Counted from the first letter of the stretch, positions 21,801-32,481 are shown. The stretch: 64,000 nucleotides of DNA from Hyphomicrobiaceae bacterium (GCA_016793065.1 JAEULV010000034.1:22574-86573), one strand, 5' to 3'. Program-made: numbers and translations. The notes: generated from the sequence alone by a model not told the origin.

Positions 21801-21995
21801 CCTCATCCGCCCCTTCGGGGCACCTTCTCCTGCTCTTGGAGTCAACCGCCTCCAAGAGGCACCTACGGTGCGGGGAGAAGGGAAAAGAGGAAAGGGATAT
21901 GGGAATAGGGCGGATCACACCTGCTACCCGCTTGAAAGCGCAGGCGTTTTTTCTTCTCCCGAGATCGGGAGAAGGTGCCAGAAGGGCGGATGAGG
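21801..21995. repeat. inverted pair of REP/RIME-like repeat arms
   Basis: The left arm at 21801-21830 begins CCTCATCCGCCCCTTCGGGG and ends CACCTTCTCC. A nearly complementary right arm at 21968-21995 begins GGAGAAGGTGCC and ends GCGGATGAGG. The wording resembles the short palindromic intergenic repeats common in rhizobial chromosomes. The 137 bases between the arms contain a purine-rich GGGGAGAAGGGAAAAGAGG tract and no gene. Confidence 0.6.
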
Positions 21996-22073
21996 GTTGA
22001 TGGCGGGCGGTTCCGGATGACCAAGGCCGGCGAGAACCAGCGCCGCCCTACCGGCCCTCGTCCGGGCGCCGCT

Positions 22074-22820
22074 TCAGCCTGTCGGCATGAAGCCGTGGCG
22101 AAGGGCGTAGGCCCATTCGGGCCGGCCGTTGGCTTCGGCGCGGTGGGCGGCCGTTTCGTGATCGTATGGCACGGCCAGCAGGTCGACGCCGAGGCGCGGG
22201 CCGTCGATGTCGACCAGGGCATAGCGGGCAAACGGCGCGCCTGATTCCGACACGTGGGCCGGCGGCGTATCGTCGTCATAGCCGGGGCAGCCGACGCTGC
22301 CCGGGTTGAGGATCAGCGTATCGGCATCGAGCTGCACGAGATCCGGGCGGTGGCTGTGGCCGCACAGGATCAGTCGCGCCGAACGACCCGCGAGCTTGTC
22401 GCGGATCGAGGCGCGGTCATCGCGGCGCAATCCGCCGGCCTCGACCCGGTCGAGCAGGTAGTGGGTGTCGTTGTCCGGCGTCGCATGAAACATCAGCACA
22501 TCGGCCAGAGGGCGCAGTTCACCCGGAAGCAGACCAAGACGCCGGCGTTGCGCCTCGCTCAGTTCGTCATGGGCAAACGCATCGGACGCGCCCATGCGGT
22601 CGCGTGGCCGGCTGGCAACCCAGCGATCGTGATTGCCGCGCACGGTCGGCAGCTTCAGCCGATCCAGCAGGTCCATGGTTTCGCGCGGCCAAAGCGGCCC
22701 GGAGACGCAATCGCCGAGATCGACGGTCAGATCCGCCCCGCCTCGACGTGCCAGATCCGCCAGGACGGCCTCAAGGGCAAGCACGTTCCCATGAATGTCG
22801 GCAAGGACGGCAAGACGCAT
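22074..22820 (-). CDS. calcineurin-like metallophosphoesterase
   Basis: A 248-residue cytoplasmic metal-dependent phosphoesterase of the YfcE/PrpE-like group. Dimetal motifs are intact: DIHGN at the N-terminus (LAVLADIHGNVLALE), VDLGDCVSG, VRGNHDRWV, and later FHATPDND and CGHSHRP. The substrate cannot be deduced. I prefer the ATG at 22820 (MRLAVLADIHGN) over a TTG two codons upstream. It lies downstream of glnA but a strong terminator separates them, so it has its own promoter. Confidence 0.85.
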   Translation of the reverse strand: MRLAVLADIHGNVLALEAVLADLARRGGADLTVDLGDCVSGPLWPRETMDLLDRLKLPTVRGNHDRWVASRPRDRMGASDAFAHDELSEAQRRRLGLLPGELRPLADVLMFHATPDNDTHYLLDRVEAGGLRRDDRASIRDKLAGRSARLILCGHSHRPDLVQLDADTLILNPGSVGCPGYDDDTPPAHVSESGAPFARYALVDIDGPRLGVDLLAVPYDHETAAHRAEANGRPEWAYALRHGFMPTG

Positions 22821-22859
22821 GGACAAAGCCTAGCAGCGCCTGTTGAGGCGAACAAGCGA

Positions 22860-22888
22860 CAAAAAACGGGGCGCCCGAAGGCGCCCCG
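22860..22888 (-). terminator. terminator of glnA
   Basis: A perfect 9-bp stem, CGGGGCGCC / GGCGCCCCG with a 4-base loop, runs into TTTTTT on the minus strand, 31 bases beyond the glnA stop. Confidence 0.92.
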
Positions 22889-22918
22889 CGAGATGATCGG
22901 CTGACGACGCGTGGTCGA

Positions 22919-24331
22919 TCAGCAGGAATAGTACATTTCGAACTCGACCGGGTGCGGGGTCATTTCGAAGCGCATGACTTCGGCCATCTTGAGCTCGATG
23001 AAGCTCTCGATGAAGTCCGGCTCGAAGACGCCGCCGGCGGTGAGGAAGGCGCTGTCCTTCTTGAGGGAGTCGAGCGCCTCACGCAGCGAACCGCAGACCG
23101 TCGGGATCTTCTTGAGTTCCTTCGGCGGCAGGTCGTAGAGGTTCTTGTCCATCGCCTCGCCGGGATGGATCTTGTTCTTGATGCCGTCGAGGCCGGCCAT
23201 CAGCAGCGCCGCGAAGGCGAGGTACGGGTTGGCGGTCGGATCCGGGAAGCGGACTTCGACGCGCTTGGCCTTCGGCGAGGTCGTCCACGGAATACGGCAC
23301 GAGGCCGAGCGGTTGCGCGCCGAATAGGCGAGCAGCACCGGCGCTTCATAGCCCGGGACCAGGCGCTTGTAGGAGTTGGTCGACGGGTTGGTGAAGGCGT
23401 TCAGCGCCTTGGCGTGCTTGAGGACGCCGCCGATGAAGTACAGGCAGGTCTCCGACAGGTCGGCGTACTTGTTGCCGGCGAACACCGGCTGGCCTTCCTT
23501 CCAGATCGACAGGTGGACGTGCATGCCCGAGCCGTTGTCGCCGAACACCGGCTTCGGCATGAAGGTTGCGGTCTTGCCGTAGGCCTGGGCCACCTGATGG
23601 ATGCAGTACTTGTAGATCTGCATCTGGTCGGCCATGAAGGTCAGCGACGAGAACTTCATGCCGAGCTCGTGCTGGGCCGACGCCACTTCGTGGTGGTGCT
23701 TCTCGACGGTGACGCCCATCTTGGCCATCATCGCCAGCATTTCGCCGCGGATGTCCTGGCAGCTGTCGACCGGCGGAACCGGGAAGTAGCCGCCCTTGGT
23801 CGCCACGTGGTGACCGAGGTTGCCGCCTTCGTATTCGGTGTCGGTGTTGATCGGCAGTTCCGGATCGTCAAGCTTGAAGCCGGTGTTGTACGGGTCGGTG
23901 GCGTACTTGACGTCGGAGAAGATGAAGAACTCGGCTTCCGGGCCGACGAAGACGGTGTCGCCGACGCCGAGCGTCTTGACGTACTCTTCGGCCTTCTTGG
24001 CGATGCCGCGCGGGTCACGGCCATAGGGCTGGCCGGTGACCGGCTCGAGAACGTCGCAGAAGATGGCGAGCGTGGTCTGGGCGAAGAACGGGTCGATTGC
24101 GCAAGCCGAGCAATCCGGCTTCAGCAGCATGTCGGACTCGTTGATGGCCTTCCAACCGGCGATCGACGAACCGTCGAACATCAGGCCGTCCTCGAGGGTT
24201 TCCTCGTCGACGAAGGTGATGTCGAACGTCACGTGCTGCATCTTGCCGCGCGGATCGGTGAAGCGGAAGTCGATGTACTTGACGTCCTGCTCCTTGCAAA
24301 GCTTCAGGACGTCCTTGGCGGTCTTGGTCAT
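22919..24331 (-). CDS. glnA: glutamine synthetase type I
   Basis: A 470-residue GSI-beta enzyme making glutamine from glutamate, ammonia and ATP, assembling as a dodecamer. Motifs present: the metal site in [14 protein letters not shown] site [14 protein letters not shown], the glutamate loop [10 protein letters not shown] and the adenylylation loop [10 protein letters not shown] with the regulatory tyrosine. The enzyme is therefore probably controlled by GlnE. The start ATG at 24331 gives [13 protein letters not shown]. It lies 132 bases after glnB on the same strand, the classic nitrogen-controlled glnBA pair. Confidence 0.97.
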   Translation of the reverse strand: MTKTAKDVLKLCKEQDVKYIDFRFTDPRGKMQHVTFDITFVDEETLEDGLMFDGSSIAGWKAINESDMLLKPDCSACAIDPFFAQTTLAIFCDVLEPVTGQPYGRDPRGIAKKAEEYVKTLGVGDTVFVGPEAEFFIFSDVKYATDPYNTGFKLDDPELPINTDTEYEGGNLGHHVATKGGYFPVPPVDSCQDIRGEMLAMMAKMGVTVEKHHHEVASAQHELGMKFSSLTFMADQMQIYKYCIHQVAQAYGKTATFMPKPVFGDNGSGMHVHLSIWKEGQPVFAGNKYADLSETCLYFIGGVLKHAKALNAFTNPSTNSYKRLVPGYEAPVLLAYSARNRSASCRIPWTTSPKAKRVEVRFPDPTANPYLAFAALLMAGLDGIKNKIHPGEAMDKNLYDLPPKELKKIPTVCGSLREALDSLKKDSAFLTAGGVFEPDFIESFIELKMAEVMRFEMTPHPVEFEMYYSC

Positions 24332-24463
24332 CGTGGTCCTCTGAGTGGTTGAGGAGTTTAAAAACCGACGCTGCATCAAGCCGCTTCATGCGGACTCTGG
24401 CAACGGCGGGCATGGAACGGACCCAAGCGGAGCCACGTCGTGGCCCCGTTGCGGACCGGTGGA

Positions 24464-24925
<462 letters not shown>

Positions 24926-24992
24926 TCAGGCAGTTTGCGGCGCTCCCCCATGGTCATCGCTCAGCTTGCGGTCATCGAACAGTCTAGTTTGT

Positions 24993-25006
24993 GTGCAATT
25001 GCACAA
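24993..25006. promoter_or_regulatory. palindrome upstream of the glnB sigma54 promoter (candidate activator site)
   Basis: TGTGCAATTGCACA is a perfect 14-base palindrome centred about 143 bases upstream of the start site predicted from the -24/-12 element, a usual distance for an enhancer. It does not match the classical NtrC site (TGCAC-N7-GTGCA), so the binding protein is uncertain. Confidence 0.4.
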
Positions 25007-25287
25007 TAAATAGACCATTGCAATGAGTCGCTGCCGAGCGACGGTTGCTGATTTGCGCGGCAATTGCCCCAGGGAATGCAGCGAAATCAAGCCTTCGCCG
25101 GCGAGCCGGCCCCGGTTCGACCGCTCCTCGCGGGCTTCCGGGCGGCGACGTCTTGCGCCGCGGCAGAATGGCGCGCGCCGCCGGCAAAGGCAATCGGTCG
25201 CGAGGCCGGATCGCGCCACCGCGTCCGAATTGCCCATGCGCCGCGCCGATGCCCGCCAGGCCGGGGAGGGGGCTCCAATCGGCATTG

Positions 25288-25316
25288 CGCCCGCGAGGCG
25301 GGTGGCCTCGCGGGCG
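25288..25316 (-). terminator. hairpin downstream of clpA
   Basis: A perfect 11-bp stem, CGCCCGCGAGG / CCTCGCGGGCG with a 7-base loop, begins 26 bases after the clpA stop. It has no T tract, so it may be a weak terminator or a 3'-end protector. Confidence 0.5.
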
Positions 25317-25341
25317 AAATCAGGGATCGCTGCCGGTCGGA

Positions 25342-27774
25342 TCAGCCTTCGTCGGCTTCGACCTTGGGCGACGGCTTGCCGCTGCCCTTCGGCTTTGCCG
25401 CGGCCTTGCCGGTGGCCTTCGCCGCCCGCTTCTTTGCCTTCACTTCCGGCTCCGGCTGCGGCGGCAGCAGCTTCGGCAGGTCGGCGAGCGCGTCGAGCTT
25501 CAGCCCGGTCGAGCCGTCCTCGCGCGTCTCCACCGTCACCTTCACCGTGCCGCCCTTGCGCAGCACGCCGAACAAGATGTCGTCGGCGAGCGGTTTCTTG
25601 ATGTGCTCCTGAATGACCCGGCCGAGCGGCCGCGCGCCCATCTGGTTGTCGTAACCCTTCTCGGCCAGCCACTTGATCGCGTCCGGCGACAGCTGGAACG
25701 TCACGCCGCGATCGGCGAGCTGCGCCTCCAGCTGCATGACGAACTTGACCACCACCTGATTGACCACTTCCATCGGCAGATTGCCGAAGGTGATCGTCGC
25801 GTCGAGGCGGTTGCGGAATTCCGGCGTGAACAGCTTGTTGATCGCCTCGTGGTCGTCGCCCTCGCGTCGCAGCCGGTTAAAGCCCATCGGCGCCTTGGCG
25901 AGATCGGCCGCGCCGGCATTGGTGGTCATGATCAGGATGACGTTCCTGAAGTCCACATGCTTGCCGTTGTGGTCGGTCAAGCGCCCGTGGTCCATCACCT
26001 GCAGCAGGATGTTGTAGAGGTCCGGATGCGCCTTCTCGATCTCGTCCAGCAGCAGCACGCAATGCGGATGCTGGTCGATGCCGTCGGTCAGCAGTCCGCC
26101 CTGGTCGAAGCCGACATAGCCGGGAGGCGCGCCGATCAGGCGCGACACCGTGTGCCGCTCCATGTATTCCGACATGTCGAACCGCAGCATCTCCACCCCG
26201 AGGATCGCGGCGAGCTGCTTGGCCACCTCGGTCTTGCCGACGCCGGTCGGGCCGGCAAACAGATACGAGCCGATCGGCTTTTCCGGCTCGCGCAATCCGG
26301 CGCGGGCGAGCTTGATCGCCGAGGCGAGCGCCTCGATCGCCTTGTCCTGGCCGTACACAACCCGCTTCAGCCCGGCCTCCAGGTTGGCCAGCACCTCGGC
26401 ATCGTCCTTCGACACCGACTTCGGCGGGATGCGGGCCATGGTGGCGATGGTCTCCTCGACCTCCTTCAGGCCGATGACCTTCTTGCGCTTGTTCTCCGGC
26501 ACCAGCATCTGCGCCGCGCCGGATTCGTCGATGACGTCGATCGCCTTGTCCGGCAGCTTGCGGTCGTTGATGTAGCGCGCCGACAGTTCCACCGCCGCCT
26601 TGATCGCCTCGGCGGTGTAGCGCACCTGATGGTGCTTCTCGAAATAGGGCTTGATGCCCTTCATGATCTCGATCGCGTCCGGGATCGACGGCTCGTTGAC
26701 GTCGATCTTCTGGAAGCGGCGCACCAGCGCCCGGTCCTTTTCGAAGAACTGGCGGAATTCCTTGTAGGTGGTCGAGCCGATGCAGCGGATCGCGCCCGAC
26801 GACAGCGCCGGCTTCAGCAGATTCGAGGCATCCATCGACCCGCCCGAGGTCGCCCCCGCGCCGATCACCGTGTGGATCTCGTCGATGAACATGATGGCGC
26901 CGGGATAGTCCTCGATCTCCTTCACCACCTGCTTCAGCCGCTCCTCGAAATCGCCGCGATAGCGCGTTCCGGCGAGCAGCGAGCCCATGTCGAGCGCGAA
27001 GATCGTCGCCCCGCGCAGCACGTCCGGCACCTGACCGTTGACGATGCGCCGCGCCAGGCCCTCGGCGATGGCGGTCTTGCCGACGCCGGGATCGCCGACA
27101 TAGAGCGGATTGTTCTTGGAGCGCCGGCACAGCACCTGAATGGTGCGGTTGACCTCGCTGTCGCGGCCAATCAGCGGGTCGATCTTGCCCTTCTTGGCCT
27201 TGTCGTTGAGGTTGACGCAATAGGCGGTGAGGGCGTCGGTCTTCTTCTTGCCGTCGTCCGGATTGCCCGGCTCCTCCGGCTTGGCGGCTTCCTCCTCGGG
27301 CACGCCGCGCGCCGGTCGGGTTTCCGACATGCCGGCCCGCTTGGCGATGCCGTGCGAGATGTAGTTGACCGCGTCGTAGCGGGTCATGTCCTGCTCTTGC
27401 AGGAAATAGGCGGCATGGCTCTCGCGCTCGGCGAAGATCGCCACCAGCACGTTGGCGCCGGTGACTTCCTCGCGGCCCGACGACTGCACATGGATCACCG
27501 CGCGCTGGATCACGCGCTGGAACCCGGCGGTCGGCTTGGAATCCTCGCCCGACTCGGTGACGAGGTTCTCCAGCTCGGTGTCGAGGTATTCGGTCAGGTC
27601 GCGGCGCAGCTTTTCAAGGTTGACGTTGCACGCCTTCATCACGGCGCTGGCATCCTGATCGTCGATCAGCGCCAGCAGCAGGTGTTCAAGGGTGGCGTAT
27701 TCCTGCCGGCGCTCGTTGGCATACATCAGCGCCTGGTGCAGGGCCTTTTCGAGAGTGCGGGAGAAAGAAGGCAC
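25342..27774 (-). CDS. clpA: ATP-dependent Clp protease ATP-binding subunit ClpA
   Basis: An 810-residue Hsp100 unfoldase that feeds substrates to ClpP. The N-domain ([16 protein letters not shown] to about 150) binds ClpS. Domain D1 has Walker A GDPGVGKT and D2 has GPTGVGKT; D2 also shows [11 protein letters not shown]. The protein is longer than the 758 residues of E. coli ClpA, mostly through a Lys/Ala/Pro-rich C-terminal tail ([19 protein letters not shown]...). It begins 11 bases after clpS, so both form one operon. Confidence 0.96.
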   Translation of the reverse strand: MPSFSRTLEKALHQALMYANERRQEYATLEHLLLALIDDQDASAVMKACNVNLEKLRRDLTEYLDTELENLVTESGEDSKPTAGFQRVIQRAVIHVQSSGREEVTGANVLVAIFAERESHAAYFLQEQDMTRYDAVNYISHGIAKRAGMSETRPARGVPEEEAAKPEEPGNPDDGKKKTDALTAYCVNLNDKAKKGKIDPLIGRDSEVNRTIQVLCRRSKNNPLYVGDPGVGKTAIAEGLARRIVNGQVPDVLRGATIFALDMGSLLAGTRYRGDFEERLKQVVKEIEDYPGAIMFIDEIHTVIGAGATSGGSMDASNLLKPALSSGAIRCIGSTTYKEFRQFFEKDRALVRRFQKIDVNEPSIPDAIEIMKGIKPYFEKHHQVRYTAEAIKAAVELSARYINDRKLPDKAIDVIDESGAAQMLVPENKRKKVIGLKEVEETIATMARIPPKSVSKDDAEVLANLEAGLKRVVYGQDKAIEALASAIKLARAGLREPEKPIGSYLFAGPTGVGKTEVAKQLAAILGVEMLRFDMSEYMERHTVSRLIGAPPGYVGFDQGGLLTDGIDQHPHCVLLLDEIEKAHPDLYNILLQVMDHGRLTDHNGKHVDFRNVILIMTTNAGAADLAKAPMGFNRLRREGDDHEAINKLFTPEFRNRLDATITFGNLPMEVVNQVVVKFVMQLEAQLADRGVTFQLSPDAIKWLAEKGYDNQMGARPLGRVIQEHIKKPLADDILFGVLRKGGTVKVTVETREDGSTGLKLDALADLPKLLPPQPEPEVKAKKRAAKATGKAAAKPKGSGKPSPKVEADEG

Positions 27775-27785
27775 GGGTGGCTACC

Positions 27786-28124
27786 TCACTTCTTTTCCAT
27801 CACGCATTGCAGCGGATGCTGATGTTTGCGGGCAAAATCCATGACCTGGGTCACCTTGGTCTCGGCGACCTCGTATGTGTAGACACCGCACTCTCCCACC
27901 CCGTGATGGTGGACATGCAGCATGATGCGCGTCGCCTGATCGCGGTTCTTCTGGAAAAAACGCTCCAGCACCAGCACCACGAATTCCATCGGCGTATAGT
28001 CGTCGTTGAGCAACAGGACGCGATAGAGGCTCGGCCGCTTGGCTTTCGGCTTCACCTTGGTCGCAATGCCGGTCCCGGTATCGCCGGTGTCGTCATTGTC
28101 GTTGCTGTCGTTCTTGCTGCTCAT
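27786..28124 (-). CDS. clpS: ATP-dependent Clp protease adaptor ClpS
   Basis: A 112-residue adaptor that binds N-end-rule substrates and the ClpA N-domain. The core [20 protein letters not shown] contains the NDDYTPM pocket loop, followed by [24 protein letters not shown] and the C-terminal HPLQCVMEK. The N-terminal 30 residues are Asp/Asn/Ser-rich and probably disordered. I chose the ATG at 28124 (MSSKNDSND). Upstream in-frame sequence is not conserved-looking. It precedes clpA by 11 bases. Confidence 0.93.
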   Translation of the reverse strand: MSSKNDSNDNDDTGDTGTGIATKVKPKAKRPSLYRVLLLNDDYTPMEFVVLVLERFFQKNRDQATRIMLHVHHHGVGECGVYTYEVAETKVTQVMDFARKHQHPLQCVMEKK

Positions 28125-28408
28125 TGCTTCACGGGCTTCGTCTGCTGGGGTGGCGAGCCGCGCGCGACCCGAAACCGGCATCGCGAAAGACCCCCGCTCA
28201 AGGGTTACGTCGGAACCGGATGACTGGTTTGCGACACGTCCGAAGAGCCCCATGATCCATGCAGCCTTCGTGCCGGTCCGCCGTTCACCCGACGCATGGG
28301 ATTCCATGTAGGTGCGTCGCGGATCGATTGTAAGGGCAGATCCCCCGAGCGCAATGGCCGCGCAACGCCGACCCGTCAATTCGCGGGGAGAGGCCGGCGC
28401 CGCCGCCG

Positions 28409-29152
28409 TCACAGCCGGCCGAACCGGCCCGAGAGCGGCCAGGTGATCCGCCGCCGAATTGTCCCGTCGCCCCAGCTTTGCGAGAGTTCCGTGCCGAATC
28501 GCATGAGCGGCGCCTCGCCCTCGGCGGCCCGCAACGGCTTCAGCGCCGACCATGTGCCGACATAGCCGAGCAGTTCCGGGAGCGTCCATTCGGCGGTCAT
28601 CCCGGTCGCCGGCAGGCTGAGTTCGTCGAACGGGAACGGCAAGGTGCGATAGCCCGCCTCGACATGCGCCCGCTCCGGCGGCCAGTGCGGCCCGGCGACA
28701 TCGTGATAGAACCGCGCCAGCACCGGCCCCGGCGGGCCCTCGACCGAGAGAATGCCGTAGGTGATCAGCGCCAGCACGCCGCCCGGCCGCGCGATCCGTC
28801 GGCACTCGGCATAAAAACGCGGCAGGTCGAGCCAGTGCGCCGCCTGCGCCACGCTGATCAGATCGGCCGTGCCGTCGCCGACCGGCAGCGCCTCCGCCGG
28901 CGCCGCCCGGTAGCGCACGCGCGGATGCGGCGTCGCCTTGGCGACCTGCTCGGCCGACGCATCGCTCGCCTCGACCCGCGCGAAATGCTCGCCGAGCGAC
29001 ACCGACAGCTGCCCGGTGCCGCAGCCGACATCGACGGCCAGCTCATGCCGCCCGCACATCGCCGCCAGCCGTTCCGCCAGCGCGGCCGGATAACTCGGCC
29101 GATACGCCGCATATCCGGCGGCAACCCCGGAAAAATGATCCTTGAAGCTCAT
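28409..29152 (-). CDS. class I SAM-dependent methyltransferase
   Basis: A 247-residue methyltransferase of the Methyltransf_11/25 group. Motif I is [19 protein letters not shown] near residue 40. Later motifs are [21 protein letters not shown] and [15 protein letters not shown]. The N-terminus [21 protein letters not shown] is typical of small-molecule methyltransferases of the yeast Tmt1 type, which methylate acids such as trans-aconitate. The actual substrate is unknown. It lies 257 bases beyond the end of the homospermidine synthase gene on the same strand and need not be functionally linked. Confidence 0.8.
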   Translation of the reverse strand: MSFKDHFSGVAAGYAAYRPSYPAALAERLAAMCGRHELAVDVGCGTGQLSVSLGEHFARVEASDASAEQVAKATPHPRVRYRAAPAEALPVGDGTADLISVAQAAHWLDLPRFYAECRRIARPGGVLALITYGILSVEGPPGPVLARFYHDVAGPHWPPERAHVEAGYRTLPFPFDELSLPATGMTAEWTLPELLGYVGTWSALKPLRAAEGEAPLMRFGTELSQSWGDGTIRRRITWPLSGRFGRL

Positions 29153-29409
29153 CCGAAGCCCCCCATCGCCTGGCGTTTCGCCCGATCTTCCCGCATGCGG
29201 GGGTGCGGAACAAGGCGTGGTCGTGCCGGGCTCGTCCATCCGGCTCGGGCGGCGGGGTGGGGCGCGGCAATCGGGGGGAGGCGAGGGGATCGGGGGGAGG
29301 CGAGAGGATCGGGACGGGCGGCGGCGAAAGGCGTTCGCCCGTCCGGTTTTCAAGGCCGCGCGCGGCGGGGCGCGGCCCTTCCCCGGCTTGGCCGGAGAAG
29401 GGGAAGCGT

Positions 29410-30843
29410 TCAGCGGACCAGCACGTTGCGGAACTGCCACGGATCGGACGTGTCGATATCTTCCGGGAACAGCCCGGGGCGATGATCGAGCGGCGTCCAG
29501 TCGGTGTAGTAGCCGTTGACCGGGCCGAGATAGGGCATCTGCACCTCGAGGCAGCGGCGCCAGTCCATTTCGTCGGCTTCGACGATGCCGGCATTGGGGT
29601 TTTCCAGCGCCCAGACCATGCCGGCGAGCACGGCGGAGGACACCTGCAGGCCGGTGGCGTTCTGGTAGGGCGCCAGCTTGCGGGCTTCCTCGATCGACAG
29701 CTGCGAGCCGTACCAATAGGCGTTCTTGCCGTGGCCGTAGACCAGCACGCCGAGCTCGTCGATGCCGTCGACGATTTCGGTCTCGTCGAGCACGTGGATG
29801 GCGGCCTGGCGCTGGCCGGCGCGGCCGAACATTTCGTGCAGGCTGAGCACCGCGTCATTGGCCGGGTGATAGGCATAGTGGCAGGTCGGCCGATACACCG
29901 CCTTGCCGGCCGCGTCGCGGACGGTGAAATAGTCGGCGATCGAGATCGACTCGTTATGCGTCACCAGGAAGCCGTACTGCGCCCCCGGCGTCGGACACCA
30001 GGTCCGCACCCGGGTATTGGCGCCCGGCTGCAGCAGGTAGATCGCCGCGCCGCAGCCCTGCTCGTGGGTGCGGCCATTGTCCGGCATCCACGTCTCGTGC
30101 GTGCCCCAGCCGAGCTCGGCCGGCTGCAGCCCTTCCGAAATGAACCCCTCGACCGACCATGTGTTCCAGAACACGTCCATCGGCTTTGGCTTCTTGGTGC
30201 GCTGGGTGTCGCGCTCGGCGATGTGGACGCCCTTGACGCCGAGCGTCTGGGCCAGCGCCGCCCAGCCCTCGCGGTCGGTCGGCTCCGGCGTCGTCACGCC
30301 GGTATCGCGGGCGATATCGAGCAGCGCCTTCTTGACGAACCACGACACCATGCCCGGATTGGCGCCGCAGCATGAAACGGCGGTGGTCCCGCCCGGATTG
30401 GCGGCTGCCTCGGCCCGCGCCGTCTCGCGCAGCGCATAGTTCGAGCGCGCCGCCGGCCCGGCGGTGTCGTCGAAATAGAACCCGAGCCACGGCTCGACCA
30501 CGGTGTCGATATAGAGCGCGCCGAGCTCGCGCGTCAGCTTCATCAGGTCGACCGACGAGGTGTCCACCGACAGGTTGACGCAGAAGCCCTGGCCGCCGCC
30601 GGCGGTCAGCAGCGGCGTCAGCAGTTCGCGATAGTTCTCGCGGGTGACGGCGGTCTGGATGAAGCGGATGCCGCGTTCGTCCAGCAGCTTGCGATCGGCG
30701 TCGGACGGATCGATCACCACCATGCGCGCCTTGTCGTAGTTGAAGTGGCGCTCGATCAGCGGCAGCGTGCCGCGGCCGATGGAACCGAAGCCGATCATCA
30801 CGATCGGGCCGGTAATGGTCGCGTAGACGGGCCAGTTGGCCAT
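29410..30843 (-). CDS. hss: homospermidine synthase
   Basis: A 477-residue NAD-dependent enzyme that condenses two putrescines (or spermidine plus putrescine) into sym-homospermidine with release of ammonia. The Rossmann motif is VMIGFGSIGRGTLPLIERHF, and the NLSVDTSSVDLM and YIDTVVEPWLGFY segments are characteristic. The length equals that of the Blastochloris viridis enzyme as I remember it. The start ATG has a strong AAGGAGATCACC ribosome site. The supply of putrescine is probably the ornithine decarboxylase gene 1.6 kb upstream on the same strand. Confidence 0.93.
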   Translation of the reverse strand: MANWPVYATITGPIVMIGFGSIGRGTLPLIERHFNYDKARMVVIDPSDADRKLLDERGIRFIQTAVTRENYRELLTPLLTAGGGQGFCVNLSVDTSSVDLMKLTRELGALYIDTVVEPWLGFYFDDTAGPAARSNYALRETARAEAAANPGGTTAVSCCGANPGMVSWFVKKALLDIARDTGVTTPEPTDREGWAALAQTLGVKGVHIAERDTQRTKKPKPMDVFWNTWSVEGFISEGLQPAELGWGTHETWMPDNGRTHEQGCGAAIYLLQPGANTRVRTWCPTPGAQYGFLVTHNESISIADYFTVRDAAGKAVYRPTCHYAYHPANDAVLSLHEMFGRAGQRQAAIHVLDETEIVDGIDELGVLVYGHGKNAYWYGSQLSIEEARKLAPYQNATGLQVSSAVLAGMVWALENPNAGIVEADEMDWRRCLEVQMPYLGPVNGYYTDWTPLDHRPGLFPEDIDTSDPWQFRNVLVR

Positions 30844-30985
30844 GGTGATCTCCTTAATCCCGGGTATTTCGCGGCGAAACTGCCGAATGGCGCGGAAAAT
30901 CCGCTCGCACAGCCTCGGTCGAGGTTCGCGTTTAGGGTTCTATCGACCGGAACGCAACAGCCGTTTGACGGGCGGGCATCCCAAA

Positions 30986-30999
30986 TTTGTGATCACAAA
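30986..30999. promoter_or_regulatory. 14-base palindrome upstream of hss (candidate operator)
   Basis: TTTGTGATCACAAA is a perfect palindrome about 145 bases upstream of the hss ATG, overlapping the stop codon of the TPR gene. The core TTGTGATCACAA resembles GntR/FadR-type operators (TNGTNNNACNA). No such regulator is encoded nearby. Confidence 0.35.
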
Positions 31000-31505
31000 G
31001 CCGGTGTGTCCGCAAAGCCATATTCAGGCGCGTCGGCGACCACGCCGGTGGTGACGATCTCGATCAGCCGGGCGGCGCCGAAGCGGTCCTTCGGATCGAG
31101 TTCGGCGACCTTGCCGAGCAGCGCCCTGGCCTCACTCTCGTGGCCGAGCCGGGCATGGACATAGCCGAGCGCCACGAGGCATTGCAGATAGAGCCGCGGC
31201 GGCTTCTCCAGCGTGTCGAAGGCGGCATCGCCCGGCCGAACCACCCGCCAGTCCGGCGCAACCCCCAGATCGGTCGCCGCCAGCCGCAGGCAGACGCCGG
31301 CATGGGGCAGCGCTTCCTCCAGTCGGTGATTGTAGAAATAGAACTTGTAGGCCCCCATCCGCACCGCCAGGTCGTCGGGCGCCTGTTCGACCGCGGCCCG
31401 CACGGCGATTTCGGCCGTCGCCATGTCGGAGCGGGCGGCGCGGGCTCCCTCCAGCGTCTGCATGGCCAGCGTCCTCTGGGCTTGGTCGGCGGCGGTCTGC
31501 GGCAT
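30993..31505 (-). CDS. small TPR-like protein of unknown function
   Basis: A 170-residue helical protein. Paired helices of TPR type are visible: TAEIAVRAAVEQAPDDLAV with RMGAYKFYFYNHRLEEALPHA, and RLYLQCLVALGYVHARLG with ESEARALLGKVAELDPKDRF. No signal peptide or membrane span is seen. It lies between the GNAT gene and homospermidine synthase on the same strand, separated from GNAT by a strong hairpin. A scaffold or regulatory role is possible but unproven. Confidence 0.7.
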   Translation of the reverse strand: MPQTAADQAQRTLAMQTLEGARAARSDMATAEIAVRAAVEQAPDDLAVRMGAYKFYFYNHRLEEALPHAGVCLRLAATDLGVAPDWRVVRPGDAAFDTLEKPPRLYLQCLVALGYVHARLGHESEARALLGKVAELDPKDRFGAARLIEIVTTGVVADAPEYGFADTPAL

Positions 31506-31581
31506 GATGTCGGGTTCCAGACAGGAGGGGAGGGATGGCCTCGCTCATGCAAGCCGGGGGCCGTCCCTCGCCTCGAAAACG

Positions 31582-31615
31582 CGCCGCTTTCCGGCGGCTG
31601 AGCCGGAAAGCGGCG
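31582..31615 (-). terminator. terminator downstream of the GNAT gene
   Basis: A perfect 13-bp stem, GCCGCTTTCCGGC / GCCGGAAAGCGGC with a 6-base loop, lies 20 bases after the GNAT stop. On the minus strand it continues GCGTTTTC. It probably separates the GNAT transcript from the TPR and hss genes. Confidence 0.75.
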
Positions 31616-31635
31616 AAGCGGGGGAGAAGCGCGCC

Positions 31636-32205
31636 TCACGCCGCGCGGCGCAGCTCCTCCACCACGCGGGTCCACACCGGCTCGCTCGCCGCGTCGGCGG
31701 CCGGATCGACGGCGCCAGTGGCGCTGACCATGCCGCGCGCGCCGTCGAGCGCGCCGTCGCGCAGCTCCAGCGCCTGGAAGCGGTGCCGCTCATACGGCCC
31801 CGGTAGCCACAGCCGCTCGGTCAGCGCCGCGTCGAAGCTGAAGCGCTGGTAATAGGCCGGATCGCCGACCAGCAGCACGGCGCCATGGCCGAGCGTCGCC
31901 GCCCGGTTCAGCGCCGCCCGCATCAGTTTGCCGCCGACGCCGGCGCCCTGCATCTCCGGCGCCACGGCCAGCGGCCCGAGCAGCAGCGCCGCCCGGTTCG
32001 GCCCGGCCGCGACGTGCCACAGCCGCACCGTGCCGACGACGCCGCCGTCGTCATGGGCAACCAGCGCCAGGCCGTCGGCCGGCAGGCGGCCTTCGCGCAG
32101 CCGCTCGGAGGTCTTGGCGAAACGAGCCTCGCCGAAGACCCGGTCGAGCAGCGCTTCGCGCGCGGCGATGTCGGCGGTGGTTTCGGCGGAAATCTGGACA
32201 GCCAT
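31636..32205 (-). CDS. GNAT family N-acetyltransferase (YhbS-like)
   Basis: A 189-residue acetyl-CoA-dependent acetyltransferase. The acetyl-CoA binding loop is LAVAPEMQGAGVGGKLMRAAL (Q/RxxGxG/A motif) after strand LLLGPLAV. The C-terminal GDPAYYQRFSFDAAL is typical of the COG3153/YhbS branch. The substrate is unknown. Its position between ornithine decarboxylase and homospermidine synthase raises the possibility of polyamine acetylation, but this branch also contains many uncharacterised enzymes. The start ATG at 32205 gives MAVQISAET. Confidence 0.82.
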   Translation of the reverse strand: MAVQISAETTADIAAREALLDRVFGEARFAKTSERLREGRLPADGLALVAHDDGGVVGTVRLWHVAAGPNRAALLLGPLAVAPEMQGAGVGGKLMRAALNRAATLGHGAVLLVGDPAYYQRFSFDAALTERLWLPGPYERHRFQALELRDGALDGARGMVSATGAVDPAADAASEPVWTRVVEELRRAA

Positions 32206-32360
32206 GAGCTAACCCCTTTCTCAGGAGAGAGGTTTGGTCACGAGGACGGATGAAGGGACAAGGCGGGGGCAACAGCCGGCATCGACCGCCTGTGCCAGCC
32301 GCGGGCTTGCCGGAGGGACGATCGGCGCCGCCGTCGATCCCGCTCCGGCCCCGCGGGCCA

Positions 32361-32384
32361 CCGCCTCCCGATCGCGGGAGGCGG
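32361..32384 (-). terminator. hairpin downstream of ornithine decarboxylase gene
   Basis: A perfect 10-bp stem, CCGCCTCCCG / CGGGAGGCGG with loop ATCG, lies about 100 bases beyond the ODC stop and has no T tract. It may be a weak terminator between ODC and the GNAT gene. Confidence 0.45.
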
Positions 32385-32481
32385 GATTGCGCGACCGCCG
32401 CGTCGCCAGGCTCAGCTTTTCCTCACCTTGACGGCAGGAGGGCGGAGCCCGGCGCGCGAGGCCGGCGCGATTGCCTCGGCC

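Noticed and set aside
24993..25006. The palindrome as a classical NtrC site
   Set aside because: NtrC sites read TGCAC-N7-GTGCA; here the half-sites are in the opposite order and touch each other.
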